64,000 nt of DNA from Treponema sp. UBA4307 (GTDB lineage: Bacteria > Spirochaetota > Spirochaetia > Treponematales > Treponemataceae). The translations under genes were made by a program, and so were the position numbers. The DNA lies in NCBI GenBank assembly GCA_002394685.1, contig DGUP01000063.1, forward strand, positions 76,002-140,001, given 5' to 3'. This document shows positions 35,893 to 43,946 of this stretch, in pieces (the stretch's first letter is position 1; each line of letters begins with the position of its first letter). The notes beneath the pieces were generated by a model. It saw only the letters and a program-made list of their open reading frames with translations. It was not told the origin of the DNA and ran no database searches.

Positions 35893-37497
35893 TTACTTCT
35901 TGCGGCTGAAAATCTTATAGTTAATCCAGGGAAAGAGGGAATGTTCTTTTTCCAGATTAGTCAGCCACTCTGTGCTTACAGTATTGCTTGCCAGCGCATC
36001 AAAAACATTGGTAAAGGAGATGATGTTTTTTGTAAACATCTGTTCTGCAAAATCTGGAAGCTGTTGATGTGCCAGCATAAGAGGCCAGTCAGAAGATTGA
36101 GCAAGGAGAACTTCCTTTGTTCCCAGGTTTAACAGCCTTTCCTTCAGGCCGGTTTCAGCAGGGAATCTTTCTGTAAGATCAATCATGCGTTCAGTAGCCT
36201 TTCTAATGTAGCGGAACATCCACTTGTTTGAATCATCCAGTAAATCTTCTCCGTAGCCTTCTCCTGCAGCAGAGCATGGATATGGAGTAAATTTCGGCAG
36301 ACTGAACTGCTCTGAAATAAGATCCTTACAAAATGCCAGTTCAAGTTTGCCTCCCATTACAGTAAGGCGGAGAACTTCTTCAAGGAATGTCATTCCTTCA
36401 TACCAGCTCTGTCCAAGTATTTCAGCAGGAATTGTAAGAACAAGGTCAACATCCTGTCCTTTAACCAGTTCTGCTGCTCTCAAAAGCTTGGCTTCTTTTT
36501 TCTGGTAAAAATCCAGGGCATCTTTTTTTGCCTGTTCGCTTGCTGTATGACTGTCATAATATGGACCTTCATCAGAATCCACATCATCTTCAGCTTCATT
36601 TGTCCAGTATTTAAGTCCTGTTGCAATGCGGGAATTCTCTTTTCCTACCATAGGCTCCAGGTCTTCCAGAGGCAGCTGATAGCCTATATCCCTTGACTGA
36701 CAGCGGTAAATCGGATTTAAGGCATAACCCTCGTCTCCTGTAATATCTTCAGGAGTATCCGGATCCCTTGCAAAAAGGACAAGGGAATTATCTGTTCTCA
36801 TAGGAGTAAAAATGCCGTTTACAGGCCTGTCATTAGAAAAGAGGAAGGACTTTGCTTCTACGATTGTGTAGTTTATGCCGTAAGAGCGCAGAACCTTGTC
36901 CAGACCGTTTGCGTATCCCAGGTGAGGAAGATAAAAACCTTCTGAAACTTCGCCGAAATAGTAGCGCTGTGATAAAAGTCCTGTTTCAATCTGAGCGTTA
37001 AGGGCTTCTGTAAGGTCTGCATAGTGAGGCAGGTAAGAATATGTTGCACTGGTTGCAGTTAATTCAATAAGTCCTTTTTTTGCGGCTTTATGGAATGCAG
37101 AAACCAGTTTCTGACCATAGGTGCTTGTAAAGTCAAAAAGAGTCTGACGTGCTTTTTCCAGGTATTCCTGAGAAAGATTCTTCAGTTCCTCCTTATTTTT
37201 ATTGCGGGCAACTTCTTTTTCTGCCAGGGCAATTTTTCCTTCAAGGTATTCAATGTACTTCTGCTGCAGCTGGGCATCATCAAGAAGGGCACAAAGCTGA
37301 GGCGATAGAACCATTGCGAATTTTACAGGGAGCTTTTCTTCTTCAAACTTGTTAATAAGGTTTAGAAGAGGAATATAGGTTTCTGAAATTGCATTGAAGA
37401 GAATTTCGTTTTCTTCTGAATGGGCTCCGTCCTCTCCAATGTTACGGATAAATCCCTGCTCTGCGATGATTGAAATGATAAGGTTTTTCTTTCCCAC
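35893..37497 (-). CDS. Catalytically degenerate GH57-family protein
   Basis: The 534-residue protein aligns along its length with the GH57 family of glucan branching enzymes (AmyC type). Shared features are the EILFNAISETYIPLLNLI helix, LSPQLCALL, ATSATYSYLP, YLPHLGYANGLDKVL, FARDP and GLKYW. The key residues have changed. The nucleophile Glu of WLPEC is His (H192 in YLPHL), the acid Asp of the DxELFGHWW motif is Pro (P357 in IPAEILGQSW), the ATHG histidine is Tyr, and the N-terminal HxHLP histidines are absent. A binding or structural role is therefore more likely than catalysis. It lies 56 bases downstream of a DUF4912 gene on the same strand. Confidence 0.82.
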   Translation of the reverse strand: MGKKNLIISIIAEQGFIRNIGEDGAHSEENEILFNAISETYIPLLNLINKFEEEKLPVKFAMVLSPQLCALLDDAQLQQKYIEYLEGKIALAEKEVARNKNKEELKNLSQEYLEKARQTLFDFTSTYGQKLVSAFHKAAKKGLIELTATSATYSYLPHYADLTEALNAQIETGLLSQRYYFGEVSEGFYLPHLGYANGLDKVLRSYGINYTIVEAKSFLFSNDRPVNGIFTPMRTDNSLVLFARDPDTPEDITGDEGYALNPIYRCQSRDIGYQLPLEDLEPMVGKENSRIATGLKYWTNEAEDDVDSDEGPYYDSHTASEQAKKDALDFYQKKEAKLLRAAELVKGQDVDLVLTIPAEILGQSWYEGMTFLEEVLRLTVMGGKLELAFCKDLISEQFSLPKFTPYPCSAAGEGYGEDLLDDSNKWMFRYIRKATERMIDLTERFPAETGLKERLLNLGTKEVLLAQSSDWPLMLAHQQLPDFAEQMFTKNIISFTNVFDALASNTVSTEWLTNLEKEHSLFPWINYKIFSRKK

Positions 37498-37553
37498 TTT
37501 TTAATTCCTCTGATAATAAACTCTCAATATGGATTTTTTTTGTTGTTCCTTAA

Positions 37554-38213
37554 TTAAAAGGATTGTCTGTGACATTTATAATGCTGCCTTAACAGTTCTT
37601 CCATTCCTGAAAGTTCTGCAAGTTTGTTCATCTTGATTTTCTTTCCAGGCTGGTAACTTTTAAGGGCTTCACTTTCGTAAGGAATCTGAATACGCGGACT
37701 GTAAGCCAGAACCTTGTTTTGACCTGGAGTTTCAACGTATTCAAGATTTGCAACAAAATATTTTCTGCCGGCCGGAATAAGAACATACTGTTCCCTGTCA
37801 GCAAGTGTAAGTTCATTTGTAATTGTATCAATAACTTCATCAGAATCTTCCGTTTCAAAGAAAAGAACTCTGAGTGAAAGGGAGGCTCCGCTTTTTTTTA
37901 GGGCAGTAATGTCTGATTCCTTAATATCCCAGAAAACAAAAGCCCATGCCGGATTCCGCAATACTGCATTTATCTTTGTATGATTATAGGATTTTGGCAA
38001 AGTGTTCAGGACAGCCTTGTCATCTTCTTTCATCTCCTCTTCTTCCTTTTCTTCAAGAGAGAGGGATTCTTCCTGAATGTCCAGTAATTCTTCAATAATG
38101 AATTTTCTGTTTAAATCATCAGGAATGTCGATTCCATAATCATCTGCAATTGTAATAAGATTAGCTGTAGAAACTGATTCCAGATACTGTCTGGAGAGAA
38201 ACTCTTTTTTCAT
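37554..38213 (-). CDS. DUF4912-domain protein with Rho-N/SAP-like N-terminus
   Basis: The 219-residue protein begins with a short helical segment like a Rho_N/SAP module (STANLITIADDYGIDIPDDL, about 15-45). An acidic Glu-rich linker follows, then a DUF4912-type beta domain (about 85-185) with WAFVFWDIKESDI, RVLFFETEDSDE and YVLIPAGRKYFVANLEY. Its C-terminal tail is basic (YQPGKKIKMNKLAELSG). The pattern resembles other DUF4912 proteins, some of which are described near glycan-related genes. It is the first gene of the pair with the degenerate GH57 protein. The function is unknown. Confidence 0.72.
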   Translation of the reverse strand: MKKEFLSRQYLESVSTANLITIADDYGIDIPDDLNRKFIIEELLDIQEESLSLEEKEEEEMKEDDKAVLNTLPKSYNHTKINAVLRNPAWAFVFWDIKESDITALKKSGASLSLRVLFFETEDSDEVIDTITNELTLADREQYVLIPAGRKYFVANLEYVETPGQNKVLAYSPRIQIPYESEALKSYQPGKKIKMNKLAELSGMEELLRQHYKCHRQSF

Positions 38214-38346
38214 AACGGCATAAATAATTGCTTAAATTCTAAAACAAGTCAACCTATGTTATTGAAGAAATACTTATATATTGCTGATATTTATGGCCTA
38301 AATTGCCAATCAGTGTTAAAATATTCATTAAAAATCTGGAGGATAT

Positions 38347-38937
38347 ATGTTTTGTTCATTTTGCGGAAAAATGGTACCTGGTGGTGCTAATCTGTGCCCA
38401 TATTGCGGTTCAAAGACTGGACCTGCAGGACAGAATTTAAGGAATTTTGATATATATACAGGTCAGAAAATGGAAAACGGCATTTCTGTTAATGATCAGG
38501 GAGCTGAATTTACCCCTGCAGCAGGTGATTTTGTTCATTCACAGAGAAGTAAGGGGTTTAATAATGAGAAAGGAGTTTCTATGAATAAAAAAAATAAGGA
38601 TGAACAGCATGTTCGTCATATGGGAGCCCAGGTAGCAGGACTTCTTTTTTCACTGATTGCATTTACTTCTTCAGCAATTCTTCATCTTTTCTGCAGGTTT
38701 GATAATCCAATCGGTCTTTTTATTGGCGGAGCAGCACTGGTTCTTGCGGTTTTTTCAATCCTCCTGGCTTCAGGAAAAAGAAAAAGATCCGCTGTTTCTT
38801 CTGCAGCAAAGCTTTTTTCAATAATTACAATTCTTGTAAGTCTTTTCTGGATTTTCGGATTCCTTTTTGAAAATGACATTCTTCACTTCAATGTGATAAC
38901 GGAAAGAATAAATTCCATTATGCCTTTTAAGAAGTAA
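38347..38937 (+). CDS. Zinc-ribbon membrane protein
   Basis: The 196-residue protein starts with a two-CxxC zinc ribbon (MFCSFCGKM and LCPYCGSKTG, residues 1-25). A polar linker of about 75 residues follows, then three membrane helices near 100-122, 125-150 and 155-180, and a short tail. It resembles the small zinc-ribbon integral proteins of unknown function found in many bacteria. TGGAGGAT precedes the ATG. Its upstream region is shared with the divergent DUF4912 gene, so the two may share regulation. Confidence 0.7.
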   Translation: MFCSFCGKMVPGGANLCPYCGSKTGPAGQNLRNFDIYTGQKMENGISVNDQGAEFTPAAGDFVHSQRSKGFNNEKGVSMNKKNKDEQHVRHMGAQVAGLLFSLIAFTSSAILHLFCRFDNPIGLFIGGAALVLAVFSILLASGKRKRSAVSSAAKLFSIITILVSLFWIFGFLFENDILHFNVITERINSIMPFKK

Positions 38938-38962
38938 AATACGCAGTAATAGTGTTTTAAAT

Positions 38963-38992
38963 TTGACATAAACGCTATACCTAGTGTATATT
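38963..38992 (+). promoter_or_regulatory. Promoter of the candidate small RNA
   Basis: TTGACA (38963-38968) is a perfect -35 box. TATATT (38987-38992) is a near-consensus -10 with an 18-base spacer. The predicted start is near 38999-39000, and no open reading frame follows. Confidence 0.75.
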
Positions 38993-38998
38993 TAGATT

Positions 38999-39087
38999 GA
39001 TTTAGGCGATTCCCACAGTCGCTTAATGACCACTCCCGCTCTGTCAGCTTTTTCCCACAAATCCCACTGACAGGGCATTTTTTTTTT
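38999..39087 (+). ncRNA. Candidate small RNA with C-rich loops
   Basis: A stand-alone unit of about 85 bases sits between a consensus promoter and a strong terminator and has no usable reading frame. A first hairpin pairs GCGA (39006-39009) with TCGC (39019-39022) and displays TTCCCACAG in its loop. A linker holds CCACTCCCG. The terminator hairpin pairs 39038-39047 with 39067-39076 and displays TTTTTCCCACAAATCCCA, followed by a T run. The octamer TTCCCACA is thus exposed twice. C-rich loops of this kind bind Shine-Dalgarno regions in several known regulatory RNAs; that role here is inference. No known RNA family is recognised. Confidence 0.65.
39038..39087 (+). terminator. Terminator of the candidate small RNA
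   Basis: Ten pairs form between 39038-39047 and 39067-39076 (core CTGTCAG with CTGACAG) around a 19-base loop. Ten T residues follow at 39078-39087. Confidence 0.88.
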
Positions 39088-39132
39088 GTTTAAAAAAAAT
39101 AAAAATATTTTTTCAATTTCTGTTGTTAATGC

Positions 39133-39161
39133 TTGACTAAAAATAATTAATGATGTATATT
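39133..39161 (+). promoter_or_regulatory. Promoter of tRNA-Lys
   Basis: TTGACT (39133-39138) and TATATT (39156-39161) are separated by 17 bases. Transcription should start near 39168, about 19 bases before the mature tRNA. Confidence 0.8.
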
Positions 39162-39186
39162 CCTTCTCACGTTCGCAAGAGCGGAT

Positions 39187-39259
39187 GGGCTATTAGCTCA
39201 GTAGGTAGAGCAACGCCCTTTTAAGGCGTGGGTCAGCAGTTCAAATCTGCTATAGCTCA
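39187..39259 (+). tRNA. tRNA-Lys (anticodon TTT)
   Basis: A complete cloverleaf is present. The acceptor stem pairs GGGCTAT (39187-39193) with ATAGCTC (39252-39258), with one G-T pair. The D arm is GCTC/GAGC, the anticodon stem is ACGCC/GGCGT with loop CTTTTAA and anticodon TTT at 39220-39222. The variable loop has five bases and the T arm is AGCAG-TTCAAAT-CTGCT. The discriminator is A at 39259. CCA is not encoded. The gene is monocistronic with its own promoter and terminator. Confidence 0.96.
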
Positions 39260-39282
39260 GTTGGTTAAGCACCTGATTAATT
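39254..39282 (+). other. tRNA-like D-arm sequence immediately after tRNA-Lys
   Basis: The bases from the 3' acceptor strand onwards read AGCTCAGTTGGTTAAGC, a close match to the D arm of many tRNAs, including the AGTTGGTTA loop. No anticodon or T arm follows; the sequence turns into the terminator hairpin. It may be a relic of a tRNA-tRNA recombination or a coincidence. Confidence 0.35.
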
Positions 39283-39298
39283 CGGGTGCTTTTTTTTT
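39267..39298 (+). terminator. Terminator of tRNA-Lys
   Basis: AAGCACCTGA (39267-39276) pairs with TCGGGTGCTT (39282-39291), with one wobble and a five-base loop. The T run continues to 39298. Confidence 0.88.
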
Positions 39299-39335
39299 GC
39301 CCGGATTAAATTTTTTTTTAAAAACCAGTCCGGGC
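39299..39335. other. GC-capped hairpin beside tRNA-Lys terminator
   Basis: GCCCGGA (39299-39305) pairs with TCCGGGC (39329-39335), extendable by four A-T pairs, around an A/T-rich loop. Neither strand has a T run directly after the stem, so it is not a standard terminator. It lies downstream of the convergent small gene. Confidence 0.5.
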
Positions 39336-39371
39336 AAAAGGTATTTTATTCTGATTAATTACAGAAGACTG

Positions 39372-39638
39372 CTATTTGCCTCCGAAAATCTGAAAACCCT
39401 TTACTTTCTTGACTTTTTTGCCCCCTTTGTCAGAAGCATTTTCCGGCTCCTCTGCTGAAACATATTTGCTTTTGTATATGTCCAGGGCCTGGTCAAGAAT
39501 ATTCAGGGCGTAATTGTAACGGTCTGATATTTCCGGATCAGAAAAGCCCTTGTCATAAAGATCCTGAAGTGTGTCAAAGGTGTCGTTGTAGGCTTTGTTA
39601 AGTCTGGCGTATCCGTTTACGTATTCATCGTGTGTCAT
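39372..39638 (-). CDS. Small hypothetical protein
   Basis: The 88-residue protein is predicted mostly helical (NKAYNDTFDTLQDLYDKGF, NYALNILDQALDIYKSKY), with a Lys-rich tail ending GFQIFGGK. No domain is recognised. A strong AAGGAGGA site precedes the ATG, so the gene is likely real. It is divergent from phoH across 91 bases. Confidence 0.65.
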   Translation of the reverse strand: MTHDEYVNGYARLNKAYNDTFDTLQDLYDKGFSDPEISDRYNYALNILDQALDIYKSKYVSAEEPENASDKGGKKVKKVKGFQIFGGK

Positions 39639-39691
39639 ATAATCCTCCTTATTTTATGATAAATGAATTATAACATACAAAAAGGTATAAG

Positions 39692-39720
39692 TTGACTGAA
39701 TTATAAACCTTTTATAAAAT
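39692..39720 (+). promoter_or_regulatory. phoH operon promoter, apparently leaderless
   Basis: TTGACT (39692-39697) and TAAAAT (39715-39720) have a 17-base spacer. The predicted start near 39727 is about three bases from the ATG at 39730, and no Shine-Dalgarno sequence is present. Confidence 0.7.
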
Positions 39721-39729
39721 AATTTACTA

Positions 39730-40710
39730 ATGTCTGAGTATACAATAATAGTTCCCGACAACGAGATTTTGCAGCGTGTATGCGGAACAAACGACAGCAA
39801 TTTGAAACTCATCGAATCAGCTCTTGGCGTGCCTGTGTTTGCAGTTGGTAATCAGCTTTCTGTAGAATGTCAGGATCAGGATGTACAGCAGCAGTTAAAG
39901 TTCGTCATTGACCGTTTTACGGATGAAATCAATGATTCTACTGATTTTACTGATACAGAACTTATTGAATCCATTCTTAATACAGACGGATTCCTTAAAA
40001 AGAGGAACTCTGCCAGGGAACATGCATTTTTATCATCCTTATCCATAACAGTTCCCGGGGGAACACGAAAGGTTTATCCACGTACAAGGGGACAGGCAGA
40101 GCTGGTTAATAATTTCAGGAAATTTGATCTTGTAATCGCAGAAGGTCCTGCCGGCTCCGGAAAAACCTTCCTGGCTGTTGCAGAAGCCCTTCGTCTGGTG
40201 CTTAGTCATCAGAAAAGCAGTATTATACTTACAAGACCTGTAGTTGAAGCTGGAGAAAGCCTGGGATATCTTCCTGGAGATCTGCAGGAAAAAATCAATC
40301 CCTATATAAGACCTTTGTATGATGCAATGAACTATCTTCTACCAAGAGACATGGTTAAGAAGATGATTGAGAACGGAGTGATAGAAATAGCTCCTCTTGC
40401 CTATATGAGGGGCCGTACTTTAAATGACAGCGTTATAATTCTGGATGAAGCCCAGAATACAAGCCGGGAGCAGATGAAAATGTTCCTTACAAGAATGGGG
40501 GAAGGTTCAAAAGTTTTTGTAACCGGAGACCTGTCCCAGATAGATCTTCCCAGACGAACCCCAAGTGGTCTGGAGCAGGCAATGAGAATCCTTGGTGATG
40601 TTCCCCAGATTTCCGTTACCCGCTTAAAGGCAGATGATGTAGTCCGCAATCCTCTTGTAAAACTTATCATCCAGGCCTATGACAACAGTAGTGAAGCAGA
40701 GGAGTATTAG
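39730..40710 (+). CDS. PhoH-family ATPase
   Basis: The 326-residue protein has an N-terminal KH-like region (about 1-110) and a PhoH ATPase core. The Walker A motif is GPAGSGKT (139-146) and the Walker B segment is IILDEAQN near 237. A TRPVVEAGESLGYLPGDL segment typical of PhoH lies between. PhoH-like proteins often lie beside ybeY and have proposed RNA-related roles. It heads the operon with the HD phosphohydrolase, ybeY and corC genes. Confidence 0.95.
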   Translation: MSEYTIIVPDNEILQRVCGTNDSNLKLIESALGVPVFAVGNQLSVECQDQDVQQQLKFVIDRFTDEINDSTDFTDTELIESILNTDGFLKKRNSAREHAFLSSLSITVPGGTRKVYPRTRGQAELVNNFRKFDLVIAEGPAGSGKTFLAVAEALRLVLSHQKSSIILTRPVVEAGESLGYLPGDLQEKINPYIRPLYDAMNYLLPRDMVKKMIENGVIEIAPLAYMRGRTLNDSVIILDEAQNTSREQMKMFLTRMGEGSKVFVTGDLSQIDLPRRTPSGLEQAMRILGDVPQISVTRLKADDVVRNPLVKLIIQAYDNSSEAEEY

Positions 40711-40721
40711 AAAGGTATTTT

Positions 40722-42560
40722 ATGAATTTGAACAGAAATAGAGTCTTGAAGACAAAAAAAACAGGTCAGGAAGACAAAGGTTTCAGGGATTTTTTCAGGG
40801 AAAACTGGAAAAGTCTTGTAGTTATGCTGGCTGCCTTTATTCTTTTTCTTTTTCTGGTTGCCTGGAAATCTACAAAGGTTCATGTGGTTAATTTTAACGT
40901 AAATGAATATGAGCCTGGTCAGACTTCAGATATAACAATAAAATCTCCTGTAGATCTGGAAGAAACTGATGAATTTGCCGCAATCCGTAAGGGAGAAATA
41001 ATCGTAAAAAAAGGTTTTGAAATTTCAGAAGAAGAATATGCTAAAATGCTTAGAATTTCTGAATTAAACCCGGAATTCAATCCTAAGGCCTTTTTCAACG
41101 ATTTTATATATCTGCTTATAATCTGCCTTTTCTCTGCCTTTTTATTTTCTAAGGCTGTTATAGGGAAAAAAATTGATTTTAAAGAATCAATCATGCTGGG
41201 GGTTTTCCTGCTGCTTTCTTACGCAACCTGTATTGCGGCCAGTCTGTCAACCAGATTTTCATCCCCTTACACAATTCCTGTAATTATACCTTCATCCCTT
41301 TTTGTATTCCTTACATGTATTCTTTTTGGTTCCATGGACGGAATTTATCTTTCCCTTGTTCAGTCTTTCCTGATTTTGAACGGATCCGGCTACGAGATTG
41401 TTCCTTTCTTATATGTTCTCTTTACCTCCCTCTGTTCAGTATACATTGTAAGGGCTATCCGCAATCGTTTGCAGCTTGTTTCATCCGGTCTGATTATTGC
41501 CCTTATGAATTGTCTGGTAATGGCACTGCTGAAAATACTCAAAAATGAATTTTTCCTGGGGCAGTGGTATGTATACGCTGAAGTTGCAGTAAACGGTTTT
41601 ATGTCCAGCATCCTTACCCTGGGATTTATGACACCTTTAGAGTACATTCTTAATACTCCTACAGTTTTCCGCCTTATGGATTTAAGTGACCGGAATAACG
41701 ATGTTCTTCAGAAGCTTTTTATTAATGCAAATGGTACCTATCAGCATTCGGAAATGGTTGCTCAGCTTGCAGAAGACGGCTGCCGCGCAATTGGAGCAAA
41801 TGCCCTTCTTACAAGAGTTGCGGCCCTTTATCATGACATTGGTAAAATGGACAGGCCTGAATATTTTACGGAAAATCAGATGAATGGTGAGGATAACAAG
41901 CATAATGACATAAATCCTTCCCTCAGCGTTACAATCATCAGGGATCATATAAAGCGCTCTGTAGAAATGGCAAGGGAAATGCATATGCCTGAAGTAATTG
42001 TGCAGATTATTTCGGAGCATCACGGCAACCAGGTTATTAAATATTTTTACGAAAAGGCAAAGGAAAAAGATCCTAATGTAAGTTCAGAAGATTATTCTTA
42101 TCCTGGAAATCCGCCAAGTTCCAGGGAAAGTGCAGTTCTTATGCTTGCTGATACAGTGGAAGCTGCCTGCAGAAGTCTCCCCAATCCTACTGCCCAGCGT
42201 CTTGAAAAGTTTATTGATACACTGGTACAGGCAAAATATGACACACATCAGCTGGAAAATGCGGACCTTACTTTCAGTGATTTGACCAGGATAAAGGCTG
42301 CTTTTGTCCAGGTACTTACAGGTTTTTACCACAGCAGGGTTCAGTATCCGGGTCAAAAGGATCCTGATGCAAGAAACAGTCAGGCTGGACAGGGAGAAAT
42401 TGAAGCTTCTTCCGGTGAAAGAACTGCCCCAGAAGGCGAAATCTCCGGAAAGAAGGAAAAAGAAAAGAAGGTTTCAAGAAGCAGAAAAAATACGAAGACT
42501 GGTGAAAAAAGTTCTTCTAAAACAACAAAAACTGGTAAACAGGCAAAAAAGGCCAGATAA
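40722..42560 (+). CDS. Membrane HD-domain phosphodiesterase, PgpH type
   Basis: The 612-residue protein has an N-terminal membrane helix (about 28-48) and a short extracytoplasmic segment. Six further helices (about 130-305) precede a cytoplasmic HD domain with YHDIGKMDRPEYF (H/D near 370) and a downstream HHGNQVIKYFYEKA segment. The layout is that of the 7TM-HD family; PgpH members hydrolyse cyclic di-AMP. The extracytoplasmic region is shorter than in Firmicute PgpH. The last 60 residues form a Lys/Ser-rich tail. It lies between phoH and ybeY, its usual place. Confidence 0.9.
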   Translation: MNLNRNRVLKTKKTGQEDKGFRDFFRENWKSLVVMLAAFILFLFLVAWKSTKVHVVNFNVNEYEPGQTSDITIKSPVDLEETDEFAAIRKGEIIVKKGFEISEEEYAKMLRISELNPEFNPKAFFNDFIYLLIICLFSAFLFSKAVIGKKIDFKESIMLGVFLLLSYATCIAASLSTRFSSPYTIPVIIPSSLFVFLTCILFGSMDGIYLSLVQSFLILNGSGYEIVPFLYVLFTSLCSVYIVRAIRNRLQLVSSGLIIALMNCLVMALLKILKNEFFLGQWYVYAEVAVNGFMSSILTLGFMTPLEYILNTPTVFRLMDLSDRNNDVLQKLFINANGTYQHSEMVAQLAEDGCRAIGANALLTRVAALYHDIGKMDRPEYFTENQMNGEDNKHNDINPSLSVTIIRDHIKRSVEMAREMHMPEVIVQIISEHHGNQVIKYFYEKAKEKDPNVSSEDYSYPGNPPSSRESAVLMLADTVEAACRSLPNPTAQRLEKFIDTLVQAKYDTHQLENADLTFSDLTRIKAAFVQVLTGFYHSRVQYPGQKDPDARNSQAGQGEIEASSGERTAPEGEISGKKEKEKKVSRSRKNTKTGEKSSSKTTKTGKQAKKAR

Positions 42561-42570
42561 GGAGAAAAAT

Positions 42571-43065
42571 ATGGCAAACAGAGTTTTGCTTGATCTTGAA
42601 GAAAATATGAAGCTGCCTTCCTGGCTGGAAGGTGAAGATAAACTTCAGGTTATTGAAGATTTTATTTACAAGGTTATGAAAAAACTGAGAATGAATAAAA
42701 GGGAAGTTTCCGTTATGTTCTGTACAGATCCTTTTATTCAGAACTTAAACAGGGAATATCGTAACATTGACAGTCCTACAGATGTTCTTAGTTTTGAGAA
42801 TGGAAGTAAATATACTGATGAACAGGGCAAGTGGCTGTGTCTTGGGGATATTGCAATCAGTGTAGAAACCCTTCCTAAAAATGCATTATACTTTGAAGTA
42901 AGTGAAAATGAAGAACTGAAGCGTCTTTTGATTCATGGTCTTCTTCATCTCAAGGGGCTTGATCACGGAGAGGAACATGTAGAAAAGAATAAGGAGCCTG
43001 TATGTAAGATGCTCCGTATTCAGAAAAAGCTGATGAAATTTTTCGAAAAGGAAGAGATAATCTGA
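42571..43065 (+). CDS. ybeY: Endoribonuclease YbeY
   Basis: YbeY is a metal-dependent RNase needed for 16S rRNA 3'-end maturation and ribosome quality control. The metal site is HGLLHLKGLDH, matching the HxxxHxxxxxH family pattern. SPTDVLSFE and LGDIAISVE are also conserved. The start at 42571 has AAGGAG six bases upstream and gives 164 residues, the usual length. A longer frame from 42304 would overlap the upstream gene by 257 bases and add an unrelated basic N-terminus, so it was rejected. Confidence 0.95.
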   Translation: MANRVLLDLEENMKLPSWLEGEDKLQVIEDFIYKVMKKLRMNKREVSVMFCTDPFIQNLNREYRNIDSPTDVLSFENGSKYTDEQGKWLCLGDIAISVETLPKNALYFEVSENEELKRLLIHGLLHLKGLDHGEEHVEKNKEPVCKMLRIQKKLMKFFEKEEII

Positions 43066-43108
43066 AAAGGACACTCTAAAAAATATTCAGGTTTACAGGA
43101 TAAAATAT

Positions 43109-43903
43109 ATGGGGCTATTTAACCGGAAAAAAGATAAAAAAAGCGATGCTGCTCTCCAGGGGGAGACAACTGTAACCAATGCCAATGAGGAACTTATCGA
43201 AGAAGAAAAAAATGATATGATTCAGGGCGTTGAGGAGTTACATGAAACAACTGTAAAAGAAGTAATGATTCCACGTATTGATGTGGATTTTATATCGATT
43301 GACACCTGCGAAGACGACCTGCTTAAAAAAATCAGTGAAAGCGGTCACTCAAGATTTCCAGTTTATTCAGATTCAATTGATAATGTAGTGGGAGTGCTTT
43401 ACGTTAAGGATTTGATTAAAGTGTATGCAAGGCACGAAAACGTGGATTTGCAGAAAATTATAAGAAAGGCCTACTTTATTCCTGAAAGTAAGCGTATTGA
43501 TTCCCTGCTCCGGGAATTTAAGAGACGCCATGTTCATATTGCAATTGTTATTGATGAATATGGTGGAATTTCCGGCATTGTCTGCATGGAAGACATCATT
43601 GAAGAAATCGTCGGGGACATTCAGGATGAGTTCGATAATGAAAGGGCAGATATCCTTCCATTAAGTGAAAATGTGTGGCTTTGTGATGCCCGGGTGGACC
43701 TTGATGATATGAACGAGGCTATGAACGCAGAATTTCCTGCAGAAGAGTTTGATACTTTAGGCGGATTTGTCTTTGATCTTTTTGGAAAAATTCCTGTAAG
43801 GTTTGAGAAAGTAAGCTGGAAGAATTATGACTTTATTGTTCAGGAAATGGAAGGTCATAAGGTTAATTTAATTAAAGTTGTTCTAAAAAAGGATACTGAA
43901 TAA
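43109..43903 (+). CDS. CorC/TlyC-type CBS-domain protein
   Basis: The 264-residue protein has a short N-terminal region and paired CBS domains (about 45-170), with TVKEVMIPRIDVDFIS, SRFPVYSDSIDNVVGVLY and VIDEYGGISGIVCMEDI. A CorC_HlyC transporter-associated domain follows (about 185-260). It lacks the DUF21 membrane domain, so it is the soluble type. Such proteins are annotated as hemolysin C or magnesium/cobalt efflux proteins; the biochemical role is unsettled. It follows ybeY, as in many bacteria. Confidence 0.9.
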   Translation: MGLFNRKKDKKSDAALQGETTVTNANEELIEEEKNDMIQGVEELHETTVKEVMIPRIDVDFISIDTCEDDLLKKISESGHSRFPVYSDSIDNVVGVLYVKDLIKVYARHENVDLQKIIRKAYFIPESKRIDSLLREFKRRHVHIAIVIDEYGGISGIVCMEDIIEEIVGDIQDEFDNERADILPLSENVWLCDARVDLDDMNEAMNAEFPAEEFDTLGGFVFDLFGKIPVRFEKVSWKNYDFIVQEMEGHKVNLIKVVLKKDTE

Positions 43904-43946
43904 GCTGAAATTCTTTTTTAGTTTTTAAGCTTGTGGGAGGGCTTAA

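Noticed and set aside
39299..39335. Terminator for the small minus-strand gene at 39372
   Set aside because: On the minus strand the stem is followed by A, not T, so it does not fit an intrinsic terminator.
42304..42570. Upstream extension of the ybeY frame
   Set aside because: It lies inside the HD phosphohydrolase gene, is very basic, and lacks a ribosome site; the ATG at 42571 has AAGGAG and gives the normal YbeY length.
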